This document shows positions 32,759-45,170 of a stretch of 64,000 nt of DNA, in pieces; position 1 is the first letter of the stretch, and every line of letters begins with the position of its first letter. The notes beneath the pieces were generated by a model, which ran no database searches, was not told the origin of the DNA, and saw only the letters and a program-made list of their open reading frames with translations. The stretch comes from Alteromonas macleodii ATCC 27126 (GTDB taxonomy: Bacteria; Pseudomonadota; Gammaproteobacteria; Enterobacterales; Alteromonadaceae), in contig NC_018632.1 of the NCBI RefSeq assembly GCF_000172635.2, positions 3,410,001 to 3,474,000 on the forward strand. Direction: 5' to 3'. The position numbers were made by a program, and so were the translations under genes.

Positions 32759-35113
32759 CTAGTCATCAACCTGCTGTTCATTCAGCCAATCGTGTAGTGC
32801 CTTCATGTCGTGCTGAACCGCCATTTGTAGCTCTTCCACCCAATCATGCACGTTCTCCCACCATGTAGGGTGGTCGCCCTGTTGAATTTGATTAGCAATA
32901 CGCTGTACACGAGCCAAACCAACAGAGCCAGCGGCGCCTTTAATTTTGTGAGCCTGTGAGCACACTTCTGACTTTTCGTCCGCACTTAAGCTTAGCTGCA
33001 GTATTTCCATGTATTCAGGCATTTTTTCTTGGAATACTTTAACGCTAGCGCGCACCATTTCATCCCCTATGGTATCAACTAACATCTGTAACAAGTCCAT
33101 ATCTAAAATGTTACTTAATGTTTTGTTAGGTTCAGGGCGCTCTACTTCGCCATCAATTTCAAGCGGTGCAGGTGGTGCATGGAACAGCTCGTTAAACACC
33201 TCGATAACGCGAGATTTTTTAATCGGCTTCGCAATAACGTCATCCATACCGTTTTCTAAGTATTCATCACGCTTTTTAATGACGTTTGCCGTTAGCGCCA
33301 CGATAGGCGTTTGCATAACCAGATCTTCTTCAATAATCGTACTTGCCACATCGAATCCTGTCATGTCAGGCAATTGAATATCAAGCAAGATAAGGTCGTA
33401 TTGGTTTTCCCTGACTTTGTCTATGGCTTCTTGACCGGTCATTGCTACATCGACTTTCTGGCCAAGCTTCTCGAGCAAGGCTTTAGCGACCATGACGTTC
33501 AATTCAATATCTTCTACTAACAAGATATTGAGCCCTGTCACTTGAAGCTGCGCGACTTTCATTGGGCTATTAGAAATTTGAACTGGCAACACAATTTCAA
33601 AACGGGTGCCTTTACCCACTTTACTTGAAACGTGAATTTCACCTTTCATCAAGTCGACCATTTGCTTACAAATTGCCAATCCAATACCGGTACCTGTGGC
33701 CGATTGGTGGTCAGGGTGATCAACCTGATAGTACATGGCAAAAATCTTATCAATTTCGCTTTCAGGAATACCTACGCCCGTGTCTTCAATCACAAATGTC
33801 ACATACGCCTTATCACCATCAGGTTTCGTCGATGAAACCGTTAAACTTACGTGACCTTTTTGTGTGAACTTCACTGCGTTAAACAGGATGTTCCATAATA
33901 TCTGACGAAGGCGCGTACCATCTATTTCAACAAGACGGGGAAGCGGCTCGTTAATTGTCGTTTTAAGCTCTAGCTGTTTGTCGGCTGCAAGTAGACGAAT
34001 AATGCTGCTAAGTTCTTCGGTAAAGTCTTTCAACGATATGGTTTTTAGACTCAGCTCAAGCTTATCTCTGTCTAACTTATCAAGGTCGATAATATCGTTA
34101 AAAATATTACCTAATGTTATAGCGCTGGCGTATATCGTACTTACCCAGTTAAATTGTTCTTCACTCAACTCGGTATCACGCAGCATACGGCTTAAGCCCA
34201 CAATACCGTTTAGCGGTGTGCGTAGCTCATGACTTATGGTTGCGATAAAGCGAGTTTTGTCGGTACTTGCTTTTGCAGCAGCATTTTCAGCTTGCTTACG
34301 CTCAGTCATGTCTCGACCGAACGACAACAAGCCAAGGCGATTACCGTCTTTATCGAAGAAAGGTACACGCTTCATTTCGAAGTAACGACGACGTCCATCA
34401 GCAAAGCGAAGCCACAGCTCTTCGGTAATACTGGCGTTGGTTTCTAGAACTTCGTGATCACTCGCTACAATTTGGCGGGCAAGCTCTTCCTCATATACGT
34501 CTTTTGGCGTTAAGCCAAGCAGCTCTTGCTCGGTTTTGCCCGTCATAAGCTCCGCTATACGGTTACAACCAGCAAACCTGCCTTCTTCATTTCGGTAATA
34601 TATTAAGTCTGGTGAAGCATCGATGATTGAACGTAACAAGGTTGATAAGCGGCGTGCTTGTGCTTCTTGTTCTGATTTATCCTGAATTTCTTTTTCTAAG
34701 TCTTTAAACAGCGCCTCACGCTCTTCTTGTGCTTGCTTGCGCTGCTCTATCTCGTGATTAAGCTGTCTGATGTTGCTTTGAAGTTCGCGGTTAAGAAAGA
34801 CATCTTCTTCACGCAAACTTTCCAACTGGCTTACCACTTCCTTTAAGTTGGTACGTGAGTTTTCTAATTGCTTGATTAACTCACTAAAGAAATAAAGTAC
34901 CCAAGGCGCAGATAACATGGTCAGTACTACAGCACTGATGAAGTCATCGGGCTGAACCTGGCTTCCCATGCTCACGCGAATTACGTATGAGCCCCCTAGC
35001 GTAAACACAAGCGAAAGAACAACAAACAATATGCTGAGCTTTAGAGTGCCAAAACGCTGAACAAATTGGGCAAAGCGAATTGCCCAAGAATCGTTTGGTG
35101 AATCTGAATGCAT
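32759..35113 (-). CDS. arcB: Aerobic respiration control sensor kinase ArcB
   Basis: ArcB senses the redox state of the quinone pool and passes phosphate through an internal relay to ArcA. The 784-aa product aligns with E. coli ArcB with a constant offset of 3 residues: two N-terminal helices (~26-46, 58-80), coiled coil (~80-155), PAS (~160-275), HisKA with 'FIATISHELRTPLNGIVG' (His295, the counterpart of H292), HATPase, REC ('LILLDIQLPDMTGFD') and HPt ('CSQAHKIKGAAGSVGL'). Cys183 matches redox Cys180, but the counterpart of Cys241 is Tyr244. Nearness to gltB, as in E. coli, supports orthology. ArcA is not in the window. Confidence 0.95.
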   Translation of the reverse strand: MHSDSPNDSWAIRFAQFVQRFGTLKLSILFVVLSLVFTLGGSYVIRVSMGSQVQPDDFISAVVLTMLSAPWVLYFFSELIKQLENSRTNLKEVVSQLESLREEDVFLNRELQSNIRQLNHEIEQRKQAQEEREALFKDLEKEIQDKSEQEAQARRLSTLLRSIIDASPDLIYYRNEEGRFAGCNRIAELMTGKTEQELLGLTPKDVYEEELARQIVASDHEVLETNASITEELWLRFADGRRRYFEMKRVPFFDKDGNRLGLLSFGRDMTERKQAENAAAKASTDKTRFIATISHELRTPLNGIVGLSRMLRDTELSEEQFNWVSTIYASAITLGNIFNDIIDLDKLDRDKLELSLKTISLKDFTEELSSIIRLLAADKQLELKTTINEPLPRLVEIDGTRLRQILWNILFNAVKFTQKGHVSLTVSSTKPDGDKAYVTFVIEDTGVGIPESEIDKIFAMYYQVDHPDHQSATGTGIGLAICKQMVDLMKGEIHVSSKVGKGTRFEIVLPVQISNSPMKVAQLQVTGLNILLVEDIELNVMVAKALLEKLGQKVDVAMTGQEAIDKVRENQYDLILLDIQLPDMTGFDVASTIIEEDLVMQTPIVALTANVIKKRDEYLENGMDDVIAKPIKKSRVIEVFNELFHAPPAPLEIDGEVERPEPNKTLSNILDMDLLQMLVDTIGDEMVRASVKVFQEKMPEYMEILQLSLSADEKSEVCSQAHKIKGAAGSVGLARVQRIANQIQQGDHPTWWENVHDWVEELQMAVQHDMKALHDWLNEQQVDD

Positions 35114-35212
35114 GTACGTCTAATTTAAGCTTATTTTGCGGTTATCCTATCAGGCTTTCCTCTTTTCGGGAATGCGGTTTGTCAAAGCATAACTCTGTGG
35201 CCCTGCTCAGAA

Positions 35213-36148
35213 TTAGGATTTGAAAGGCGACTTTTCAGTAATTTCATTAATGTATTTGGTATTCACCCATCCCACCTTCGTGTAAGACACTTTCGCCCAC
35301 TCCCCTCGCTTTTCCAGTATTTTTAGCACTTCGCCCTTATTCAAACCGTTCTCGACAGTTGGGTACGAAACATCTGGCCCTTTTCTCACATTCAGCGAAT
35401 TGGCACTTACATTGGCCACCCGCTTTACAGGGCTAGCGAGATCCCGCTGAATTTGATCATGCGCCTCTCGCTGTGAATTCGAATCACTTGACTCAGTTGC
35501 CCACGTTTCACTATCACTTTGCAAAACAGCGGCTTTGAGTCTTTGAAGGGGAAAAGCGGGGCCAGGATCGACCTTTCGTGACGGCGCTATTTCTTCGTGC
35601 CCGACGATAGTAGAGATGTTGTAGTGGCTACACAACGCTTTACACAGCGATAGCGTCCTAACAATTTGTACGTCGGTGTACTTGTGCCAATAGCCCATAG
35701 ACTGTTGGTTAATGTGCTGGGCAGCTAATACTTCATTCTCGCCAAAAATTTCGCCAAACCAACTTTCAAAGGTGCCGTCTCCTCTAGCCTTAAGCTGGCC
35801 GGCATTGTCTAATTCAATGCCGATAGAGTACTGATTCAAGCCACTACGCCCCTCGTAATAACTTTCTCCTGCGTGCCACGCTATTTTATTAGTCGGAAGC
35901 ATTTGAACAATGTCACCATTGCGTCCAACGGCAAAGTGAGCTGACACACCGCTATCGGCATTGGTCAAGACATTCACCGAAGATGAAAGGCTACTACCGG
36001 CGGTAAAATGAATAACAATAGTATCGGGAGAGCCAGATTGAAAACGCCCAGATGTGTTAGGAGAAAGCCTGAAGGTGATATTGTCGCCAGTTAGAATATG
36101 ATCATCTATACTAAATAAAGGCAGTGGTGAAGCATGTAGTGTATTCAT
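35213..36148 (-). CDS. N-acetylmuramoyl-L-alanine amidase with C-terminal SH3 domain
   Basis: This 311-aa protein has an Amidase_2 domain (~residues 35-205) that cleaves the bond between N-acetylmuramic acid and the stem peptide. Zinc and catalytic residues are visible: His47 in 'IVIHFTAGSS', His184 in 'IVGHEEIAPSRKVDPG', Lys192 and Asp194. A bacterial SH3 domain follows (~245-305, 'SLNVRKGPDVSYPTVENGL', 'GWVNTKYI'). No signal peptide is visible, so it may act in the cytosol on recycled muropeptides like AmpD, or leave the cell by another route. It lies between arcB and gltB. Confidence 0.88.
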   Translation of the reverse strand: MNTLHASPLPLFSIDDHILTGDNITFRLSPNTSGRFQSGSPDTIVIHFTAGSSLSSSVNVLTNADSGVSAHFAVGRNGDIVQMLPTNKIAWHAGESYYEGRSGLNQYSIGIELDNAGQLKARGDGTFESWFGEIFGENEVLAAQHINQQSMGYWHKYTDVQIVRTLSLCKALCSHYNISTIVGHEEIAPSRKVDPGPAFPLQRLKAAVLQSDSETWATESSDSNSQREAHDQIQRDLASPVKRVANVSANSLNVRKGPDVSYPTVENGLNKGEVLKILEKRGEWAKVSYTKVGWVNTKYINEITEKSPFKS

Positions 36149-36810
36149 ACAATAATCCTTATTGTCTTAACAGCACGCCACCACAGTGAATTTTTATTCT
36201 TCGCCTTCCACATAAGCGTACACTCAATTCACACACAGGGCTCTCTATCAACATCCTTCAGCGCACCACGAGCCTTACCTGTGGTTAATTTTCAACCAAT
36301 ATAGCAAACTACTTATATTAGTGGAACCATAGCTTTACAAATTAATAAAAATACACCGCAAACCGCTATTGACAACATAAAACATCAATTTCAAAGCATA
36401 TTTATTCATTAACAAAACACAAATGAGAAGTAATATCATTTATAAGGGGTGAGTTATTCACTTTGCAATACTGATAACATTTTTGTTACAAACATAAATG
36501 ACGACACGTAAGTAACTGATTAATATATATTTAATTATATTTATACTAATTCACTATAAAGCTTATACTTTTAGCGTTTGATTTTAGTTTTTAATGTGGG
36601 TATTTTGTACGGCCCGCATCGCAATAATGCATAAAAATGCGGAAACGACTGGAATCCTCTAATAATAAAATAACGACAAGAAAGGCGCACGCCGCGAGCA
36701 ATACCGCTCGCAGGCATAAAAGACGTCTAATAATGTTGTGATACGCAAACCTAGGCGCATCTACACGCAACGCATACCTTGCCCAGTCAAAAGGTTGAAG
36801 GAGTTAAGAG
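36149..36810 (+). promoter_or_regulatory. gltBD upstream region with a predicted promoter
   Basis: No gene is visible in these 662 AT-rich bases. A good sigma-70 promoter for gltB reads TTGATT (36578-36583), 17-nt spacer, TATTTT (36601-36606), leaving a leader of about 200 bases. The leader can form a small hairpin (GCGAG...CTCGC near 36693-36711). AAGGAG near 36797 is the gltB ribosome site. The very AT-rich stretch before the promoter (36300-36570) could hold sites for global regulators such as Lrp or IHF, but I cannot assign any. Confidence 0.5.
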
Positions 36811-39800
36811 ATGAGTTTATATAATCCCAATGATTCCCGGGACAACTGTGGGTTTGGCTTAATCGCTCACACTCATGGGGAAGCCAGTCATGAATTGGTA
36901 ACTACTGCAATACACGGTCTTGACCGTATGCAGCATCGTGGCGGTATCGCCGCCGACGGGAAAACCGGTGACGGCTGTGGTTTATTACTACAGAAACCGG
37001 ATGCGTTCTTCCATGCAATCGCCGAAGAAAATGGCTGGAAACTCAGCAAAAAATACGGCGTGGGCATGATTTTCTTAAGTCAGGACCCGGTACTTGCGCA
37101 AGCCGCGCGTGAAGTACTTAATGAAGAACTAGAAAAAGAAACACTTTCAGTAGTGGGTTGGCGCGAAGTGCCTGTCGACCACTCAGTACTGGGTGAATTA
37201 GCGCTAACGGGTGTTCCACAAATTGAACAGGTATTTGTGAACGCGCCAGCAGGTTGGAGAAAACGCGACCTTGAGCGTCGTTTGTATATGATCCGCCGCC
37301 GCGCTGAAAAACGTCTTGAGAAAGATCCCGATTTTTACGTAGCTTGTTTGTCGGGCTTGGTAACGATCTACAAAGGCTTGGTAATGCCAAAAGATTTACC
37401 CGCCTTTTATCACGATCTTGCCGATGAGCGTATGCAAAGCGCAATTTGCGTTTTCCACCAACGCTTTTCAACAAATACACTACCACGCTGGCCGCTTGCT
37501 CAGCCTTTCCGCTTCCTTGCGCACAACGGTGAAATTAACACCATTAAAGGAAACCGCGACTGGGCCATGGCACGTGCTGCTAAATTCGCAACGCCACTTA
37601 TTCCAGATCTTAAAGATGCAGCCCCTTTCGTTAATACTGAAGGATCGGACTCATCCTCGCTGGATAACATGCTGGAGCTATTCTTAGCCGGCGGTATGGA
37701 TTTATTCCGTGCTATGCGGTTACTTGTTCCACCCGCCTATCAAAACAACAAGACCATGGACGATGATCTTCGTGCATTTTACGAGTTCAACTCTATGCAC
37801 ATGGAACCATGGGATGGCCCAGCGGGTATCGTTTTAACTAACGGTCGCCACGTTGCCTGTAACCTTGATAGAAATGGTCTACGTCCTGCACGTTACGTTA
37901 TTACTAAGAACGGTTTCATTACCCTAGCCTCAGAAGTAGGTATCTGGGATTACGAGCAAGCTGACGTAATTGAAAAAGGCCGTGTAGGCCCAGGTGAAAT
38001 GCTTGCTGTAGACACTTACACAGGCAAAATCTGGCGCTCTACTGAAATTGATGAAGACTTAAAAGCACGTCACCCTTATAAAGAGTGGCTAGATAAGCAT
38101 ATTCGTCGACTTACACCAATTGAAAAGCTTGATGCGTCATTAATTGGTAAACGCGTGTTTGACGACGATGCCATGGCGGTGTACCACAAGCTACACGCCT
38201 ACAGCTATGAAGAAATTCAACAAGTTGTAAAAGTACTCGCGAAAGACGGTCAAGAAGCCGTTGGTTCAATGGGTGATGACACGCCAATGGCGGTTATGTC
38301 CTCGCGTCAACGTACGGTTTACGACTATTTCCGTCAGCAATTCGCACAGGTTACTAACCCGCCTATCGACCCGCTACGTGAAAACCACGTTATGTCGTTG
38401 GCAACCTGTATTGGCCGCGAGCAAAACGTATTTAGCGAAACCTCAGGTTACGCTGACCGCGTATTGTTTGACTCGCCAGTGCTAATGTATACCGACCTTA
38501 AGCAACTGCGCGAATTTAACCCAGACAACTACTACTCAGAAGTCGTGGAGCTTCAGTATGCGCCGCAAGAAGGTTTGAAGAAAGCCATCGAGCGCGTGTG
38601 TAACGAAGTCGAGATGCTGGTTAAAAACAAGCGTGCTGCGTTCGTTATTCTGTCTGACAGAAACATTAAACAAAATCGCTTGGTTATCCCTGCAGCAATG
38701 GCAGTTGGTGCGGTACAACGTCGCTTAGTTGAAAAGTCATTACGCTGCGATGCTAACGTTGTTGTTGAGACAGCAAGTGCCCGCGATCCACACCATTTCG
38801 CGGTGTTGATTGGCTTAGGTGCCACTGCGGTTTACCCATTCCTAGCATATGAAACTATTGAGCAGCTTTGTGAAAAAGGCGAGCTAGATATTTCTCCTAT
38901 GCAGGCCACGTTGAACTACCGTAAGGGTATCAACAAAGGCTTGTACAAAATCATGTCGAAAATGGGTATTAGCACTGTTGCTAGCTACCGTAGCTCTAAA
39001 CTGTTTGAAGCAGTGGGTATTAACAACGAAGTGATGAAGTTATGCTTTAAAGGTGTGACCTCACGCATTCAAGGTGCGGGCTTCGATGATTTCCAGCAAG
39101 ATCTTATCAACCTAAACCGTATTGCTTGGCTTAAGCGTAAATCTGTCGATCACGGCGGCTTGCTTAAATACGTGCACGGTGGCGAATATCACGCCTATAA
39201 CCCAGACGTAGTCAGTACGCTTCAAAAGGCTGTGGTGTCTGGTAACTACGACGACTACCAGCAATATGCAAAGCTTGTTAACGAGCGTGCGCCTGCGCAC
39301 ATTCGCGACTTGCTAGCTATAAACCCTGATTGCGACCCTATTGATATTAGTGAAGTAGAAGCACCGGAAAACTTATTCCCACGCTTTGATACTGCGGCAA
39401 TGTCAATTGGTGCACTAAGCCCTGAAGCGCATGAAGCGCTAGCGATTGCCATGAACCGCCTGGGCGGTCAGTCTAACTCTGGGGAAGGTGGCGAACACCC
39501 TTCTCGCTTTGGAACTGAAAAGAACTCTAAAATTAAGCAGGTGGCTTCAGGTCGCTTTGGTGTAACGCCTCACTATTTGGTTAACGCAAACGTTATTCAA
39601 ATTAAAGTGGCGCAGGGTGCAAAACCGGGTGAAGGCGGTCAGCTTCCTGGCGATAAGGTAAATAAATACATCGCACAGCTACGTTTCTCTGTGCCGGGTG
39701 TAACCCTTATTTCACCACCACCACACCACGATATTTACTCAATTGAAGATTTGGCACAGCTAATTTTCGATTTGAAACAGGTTAATCCAACGGCACTTAT

Positions 39801-41277
39801 ATCCGTTAAGCTAGTATCTGAGCCGGGTGTTGGCACCATTGCAACAGGTGTAGCGAAAGCCTATGCCGACCTTATCACCGTTTCAGGTTACGACGGCGGT
39901 ACAGGTGCAAGCCCGCTAACATCAGTTAAATATGCGGGTAGTCCGTTCGAGCTTGGCTTATCTGAAACTCAGCAAGCACTTATTGAAAACGGCTTACGTC
40001 ATAAAGTACGCGTTCAAACCGACGGCGGGTTGAAAACAGGCTTAGACGTAGTAAAAGCCGGTATTTTAGGTGCTGAGAGCTTTGGTTTTGGTACAGGTCC
40101 AATGGTTGCGTTAGGCTGTAAATATTTGCGTATTTGCCACTTGAACAACTGTGCGACCGGTGTTGCGACGCAGGATCAAAAACTGCGTGACGACCACTTC
40201 ATTGGCTTACCTGATATGGTAATGAACTACTTCAAGTTTATTGCTCAAGAAGTGCGTGAAATCATGGCGTCTATGGGTATTGCTAAGTTCGACGACCTTG
40301 TTGGTCGCACAGAGCTACTTAAAGTTTTAGATGGCATTACCGCTAAGCAAAACCGTTTAGATTTGTCTCCGTTGCTAGCGCAGCCTAAAGCAGGCGACCA
40401 TACGCGCTTATTCTGCTCACAAACGACCAACGCACCTATCGATAAAGGTGAATTGAACGCGCAGATGCTTAAAGACGGCCAGCAAGCGGTTGTTGACGGT
40501 AAATCTATTACCCTTAAATACCCAATCCGCAATACGGATCGCTCTGTCGGCGCATTGCTATCAGGTGAAATCGCTAAACACCACGGTAACCACGACTTTG
40601 AAGATACACCTATCAAAGTTGAACTTACCGGTACAGCGGGTCAGAGCTTCGGTGTGTGGAACGCTGGCGGCCTGCATATGCACCTTGAAGGTGATGCCAA
40701 CGATTATGTAGGTAAAGGGATGACCGGCGGTAAGCTTGTTATTCACCCACCACGCAATATCTCTTACGACGCCCACGACAGCGCCATTATGGGTAACACC
40801 TGCCTTTACGGTGCAACAGGCGGTAAGCTGTTTGCTGCTGGCCGTGCTGGCGAGCGCTTTGGCGTACGTAACTCTGGTGCTATTGCGGTAGTTGAAGGCA
40901 TTGGCGATAACGGCTGTGAATATATGACAGGCGGTATCGTGGCTGTACTTGGTCCGGTTGGTGTTAACTTCGGTGCAGGTATGACTGGTGGTTTTGCTTA
41001 TCTTATGGATGATGGCGACGACCTTGATAACCGTGTAAATGCCGAACTGGTCGATGTAATGCCAATTGAAGATAAAGCGATTCTTGCTGAGCACTTACGT
41101 GGCTTAATTAATCAGCATTACGAAGAAACAGGAAGCGAGCACTCGTTGTCGTTGCTTACTGATTTCGCCGCAACGCTGAAACGCTTCAAGCTTATTAAGC
41201 CAAAAACCAGTGATGTGAAAAACTTGCTTGGTCACATCAGTCGTTCAAGTGCTGAATTACGCATTCAGGCTCAGTAG
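36811..41277 (+). CDS. gltB: Glutamate synthase (NADPH) large subunit
   Basis: GltB makes glutamate from glutamine and 2-oxoglutarate. The 1488-aa product starts with a short propeptide before catalytic Cys13 ('[15 protein letters not shown]'), which opens the glutamine amidotransferase domain (~13-380, with '[15 protein letters not shown]'). The central domain, the FMN-binding synthase domain ('[17 protein letters not shown]', '[15 protein letters not shown]'), the 3Fe-4S cysteines ('[16 protein letters not shown]') and the C-terminal GXGXG beta-helix follow in order. It is 13 bases upstream of gltD. Together the pair completes ammonium assimilation with glutamine synthetase. Confidence 0.98.
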   Translation: MSLYNPNDSRDNCGFGLIAHTHGEASHELVTTAIHGLDRMQHRGGIAADGKTGDGCGLLLQKPDAFFHAIAEENGWKLSKKYGVGMIFLSQDPVLAQAAREVLNEELEKETLSVVGWREVPVDHSVLGELALTGVPQIEQVFVNAPAGWRKRDLERRLYMIRRRAEKRLEKDPDFYVACLSGLVTIYKGLVMPKDLPAFYHDLADERMQSAICVFHQRFSTNTLPRWPLAQPFRFLAHNGEINTIKGNRDWAMARAAKFATPLIPDLKDAAPFVNTEGSDSSSLDNMLELFLAGGMDLFRAMRLLVPPAYQNNKTMDDDLRAFYEFNSMHMEPWDGPAGIVLTNGRHVACNLDRNGLRPARYVITKNGFITLASEVGIWDYEQADVIEKGRVGPGEMLAVDTYTGKIWRSTEIDEDLKARHPYKEWLDKHIRRLTPIEKLDASLIGKRVFDDDAMAVYHKLHAYSYEEIQQVVKVLAKDGQEAVGSMGDDTPMAVMSSRQRTVYDYFRQQFAQVTNPPIDPLRENHVMSLATCIGREQNVFSETSGYADRVLFDSPVLMYTDLKQLREFNPDNYYSEVVELQYAPQEGLKKAIERVCNEVEMLVKNKRAAFVILSDRNIKQNRLVIPAAMAVGAVQRRLVEKSLRCDANVVVETASARDPHHFAVLIGLGATAVYPFLAYETIEQLCEKGELDISPMQATLNYRKGINKGLYKIMSKMGISTVASYRSSKLFEAVGINNEVMKLCFKGVTSRIQGAGFDDFQQDLINLNRIAWLKRKSVDHGGLLKYVHGGEYHAYNPDVVSTLQKAVVSGNYDDYQQYAKLVNERAPAHIRDLLAINPDCDPIDISEVEAPENLFPRFDTAAMSIGALSPEAHEALAIAMNRLGGQSNSGEGGEHPSRFGTEKNSKIKQVASGRFGVTPHYLVNANVIQIKVAQGAKPGEGGQLPGDKVNKYIAQLRFSVPGVTLISPPPHHDIYSIEDLAQLIFDLKQVNPTALISVKLVSEPGVGTIATGVAKAYADLITVSGYDGGTGASPLTSVKYAGSPFELGLSETQQALIENGLRHKVRVQTDGGLKTGLDVVKAGILGAESFGFGTGPMVALGCKYLRICHLNNCATGVATQDQKLRDDHFIGLPDMVMNYFKFIAQEVREIMASMGIAKFDDLVGRTELLKVLDGITAKQNRLDLSPLLAQPKAGDHTRLFCSQTTNAPIDKGELNAQMLKDGQQAVVDGKSITLKYPIRNTDRSVGALLSGEIAKHHGNHDFEDTPIKVELTGTAGQSFGVWNAGGLHMHLEGDANDYVGKGMTGGKLVIHPPRNISYDAHDSAIMGNTCLYGATGGKLFAAGRAGERFGVRNSGAIAVVEGIGDNGCEYMTGGIVAVLGPVGVNFGAGMTGGFAYLMDDGDDLDNRVNAELVDVMPIEDKAILAEHLRGLINQHYEETGSEHSLSLLTDFAATLKRFKLIKPKTSDVKNLLGHISRSSAELRIQAQ

Positions 41278-41287
41278 GAGGATTTAG

Positions 41288-42706
<1,419 letters not shown>

Positions 42707-42740
42707 CCTTCGCTAACTAAGGCCTATTGTCCATTCACGA

Positions 42741-42775
42741 AAAGCTCGATAGTTCTGCTATCGAGCTTTTTTTAT
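42741..42775 (+). terminator. Terminator of gltBD
   Basis: AAAGCTCGATAG (42741-42752) and CTATCGAGCTTT (42758-42769) form a perfect 12-bp stem with a 5-nt loop, followed by a T run. Confidence 0.92.
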
Positions 42776-42834
42776 TTAAAACTAAAGAGATACGATTTAC
42801 ATTAGATAGAATAATTGAATAAAGAGATGACATC

Positions 42835-44352
42835 ATGAGATTGCGGACAGGGCTACTTTACGGGTTATTTTTAGTTTCCGTTTCATATTGCGCCCAGGCA
42901 GAGGAAAGTAACGCACTTACCACTCGCTCGGCTAAAGCAGTGTTCGCAGACTACTTGGAATATCTCACGCTACCCAACGTTGCAACGCAATCAGCAACTG
43001 ATATAGAAAAGGTTGCGCGTTGGACGGCAACGAAATACAGCGAGTATGGTTTTAATACTCAGCTGCTGGAAAACAACGGCATGCCGATGCTGTATGCTGA
43101 TTACATGCTAGCTGGGAAAAATGCCCCTACCCTGCTTTTTTATGTACATATGGATGGTCAACCGGTTAACGCTGAGTTGTGGGAACAAGACAGCCCTTGG
43201 CAGCCCGTTCTAAAAATCGAAGAAAATGACAGCTGGGTTGAAAAACCACTCTCTTTACTCGATAAAGACTATGACCCTAATTGGCGTATTTTTGCGCGCT
43301 CGGCATCTCACGACAAAGCCCCAATTATGATGTTACTAGCAGCCATAAACTCACTTTCGACGAATAAGGTGACGCCATCAGTTAATATCAAAGTGCTCCT
43401 TGATTCAAACGAGGAAGGTGGCTCTCCTACCCTCGCAAAAGTGATAGAAAAAAACAAAGCGCAGCTTTCTGCAGATGCCGTAGTAATGTTAGACGGTCCC
43501 ATGCATCCATCCAACGCTTCTACCGTAGTTTTCGGTCATCGCGGTGCGACACTGGTTAAGCTCACTGTTTTCGGACCAAACTCTGATAGCCATAGTACGC
43601 ACTTTGGCAACTACATTCAAAACCCCGCTTTTATGCTCTCAACACTCTTAGCAGGGATGAAAAATGAAAATGGCAAGGTGACTATTCCTAATTATTACGG
43701 AGACGCTCCTCTGTCAGAAGAAACAAAACAGGTGCTTCGAGACATTCCTATTGATGAAACTGCACTATTGGCACGCCTTGGGGTAGCAAAGTCAGAGTCT
43801 GTAGGTGGCAACTACTATGAATCCATTAGTCTTCCGTCTCTAAATATCAATGGATTGAGCGCTGCAAGCACAACAGCAGTAAGGACAATCATTCCGGCTA
43901 GCGCTACAGCGTCCATCGATATTAGAACTACAAAAGAGGCTCACTCGTCCAGACAAGTTAAGCTGTTAAAAGACTATATAACAGCTAAGGGATATCACAT
44001 TGTGGACGAATTGCCATCAAAAGAAACCCGTCTAAAACATGAAAAACTCATTCTTATAGAAGTTAGCCCCGGCACTGCAGCACTACAAACGTCCCTCGAT
44101 GAGCCAGTTGGTCTATGGGCGCAAAAGGCACTAGAATCTGTAAGCGATGAGAAGGTTGTAGTTATTCCAATGATGGGGGGTACTGTTCCAACCGCACCGC
44201 TAGTAAACAGTATAGAGAAGCCGGTAATTCTTATTCCATTAGTCAATGCTGATAACAATCAACACGCCCCTAATGAAAACTTACGTATAGGGAACTTTTA
44301 CAGTGGAACAAATGCGCTGTATCAATTACTGACCACGCCTTATGACCAGTAA
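42835..44352 (+). CDS. Secreted M20-family metallopeptidase
   Basis: This 505-aa protein is an M20-type dizinc peptidase (carboxypeptidase or dipeptidase). A signal peptide ends near 'VSYCAQAEE', so it acts in the periplasm or outside. Metal and catalytic residues are in 'LLFYVHMDGQPVN' (His, Asp), 'FARSASHDKAPIMMLLAA' (bridging Asp), 'KVLLDSNEEGGSPTL' (Glu-Glu) and 'VMLDGPMH'. The dimerisation domain follows at ~residue 235. It stands alone after the gltBD terminator. The substrate is unknown, but small peptides are likely. Confidence 0.87.
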   Translation: MRLRTGLLYGLFLVSVSYCAQAEESNALTTRSAKAVFADYLEYLTLPNVATQSATDIEKVARWTATKYSEYGFNTQLLENNGMPMLYADYMLAGKNAPTLLFYVHMDGQPVNAELWEQDSPWQPVLKIEENDSWVEKPLSLLDKDYDPNWRIFARSASHDKAPIMMLLAAINSLSTNKVTPSVNIKVLLDSNEEGGSPTLAKVIEKNKAQLSADAVVMLDGPMHPSNASTVVFGHRGATLVKLTVFGPNSDSHSTHFGNYIQNPAFMLSTLLAGMKNENGKVTIPNYYGDAPLSEETKQVLRDIPIDETALLARLGVAKSESVGGNYYESISLPSLNINGLSAASTTAVRTIIPASATASIDIRTTKEAHSSRQVKLLKDYITAKGYHIVDELPSKETRLKHEKLILIEVSPGTAALQTSLDEPVGLWAQKALESVSDEKVVVIPMMGGTVPTAPLVNSIEKPVILIPLVNADNNQHAPNENLRIGNFYSGTNALYQLLTTPYDQ

Positions 44353-44511
44353 TAGAGTTGTAGTGATGAAGTGATGCTTTAAACCAAAACCTATACGGAA
44401 AACCTCACTAATATACGTTAATAGACCAAGGTTTAGTTGAAGCGCGAGTGTTACGACTCTACTATCGTTTAAGCAATTAAAGACATCGCACATCGGGTGA
44501 AGAATCTATCT

Positions 44512-44961
44512 ATGCAGCATTTAAACATTAAGAAACTTACATTGTGTCTAACATTAGCGATAGCAGCGAGCAATGCCAGCTTAGCTGATACCATTGCTGT
44601 CGACGCTTCATTAAATGCGCAAGTTAACGATCAAACTAAGAAACAAAGCGTCAACTCTTCACCTAGTAAGCCAAGCATCATCTCTTGCCCTTCTGATTTT
44701 CAGCAAATTAAGATTTCTGATGATGCAAGACAATGCCAAGCATTTGACGAAAGCAAGACAGCAGTAATGGTTTACCACTCTCCTCGCTCCCCGAGTGAAT
44801 TACTGGATGTTTACCAAACGGCGCACCCCGCTTTAAAAACTCACACACCAGTTAGCGGCCGCACGTTGTTATCCTCAGAAGATAAAGGGGTCAGAGTAAT
44901 AATCAGCCCAGATAATACTGGCTCTCAAGTGGATATTCTTGTTACATCCACAACGAAATGA
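44512..44961 (+). CDS. Predicted secreted protein of unknown function, 149 aa
   Basis: I do not recognise this protein. The ATG at 44512 has a GAAG ribosome site about ten bases upstream; a GTG at 44497 lacks one. The signal peptide 'LTLCLTLAIAASNASLA' is clear. The mature part has two Cys residues ('IISCPSDF', 'ARQCQAF') that could form a disulfide, and a C-terminal domain with 'VMVYHSPRSPSELLDVYQTA' and 'VRVIISPDNTGSQVDILV'. It lies 159 bases after the M20 peptidase gene with no terminator between them. Confidence 0.65.
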   Translation: MQHLNIKKLTLCLTLAIAASNASLADTIAVDASLNAQVNDQTKKQSVNSSPSKPSIISCPSDFQQIKISDDARQCQAFDESKTAVMVYHSPRSPSELLDVYQTAHPALKTHTPVSGRTLLSSEDKGVRVIISPDNTGSQVDILVTSTTK

Positions 44962-45170
44962 GCCCTTTTAGCAAGACAACTAAAAAATCTACTCATGTTG
45001 GCATCTGCTTTGCAAAATCATCAATAACTACTCCACGGCAACAGTGAGTGTCATTTTTATGACGCTCAAACTGCAAACGGAGCCCAAGCTTTTTTCGATA
45101 TAAACACTTTAGCGGGCTTCTTTATTATGCATTCCGTGGGCTTTAACTATTGAAATTTGCGAGGGTTACG

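Noticed and set aside
36613..36810. Riboswitch in the gltB leader
   Set aside because: The leader has one small hairpin and no recognisable glutamine-type aptamer; only a long 5' leader can be supported.
40561..41094. Open frame of 177 codons antisense to gltB
   Set aside because: It is a shadow of gltB with no independent support; several similar frames occur across gltB, acnD and the M23 gene.
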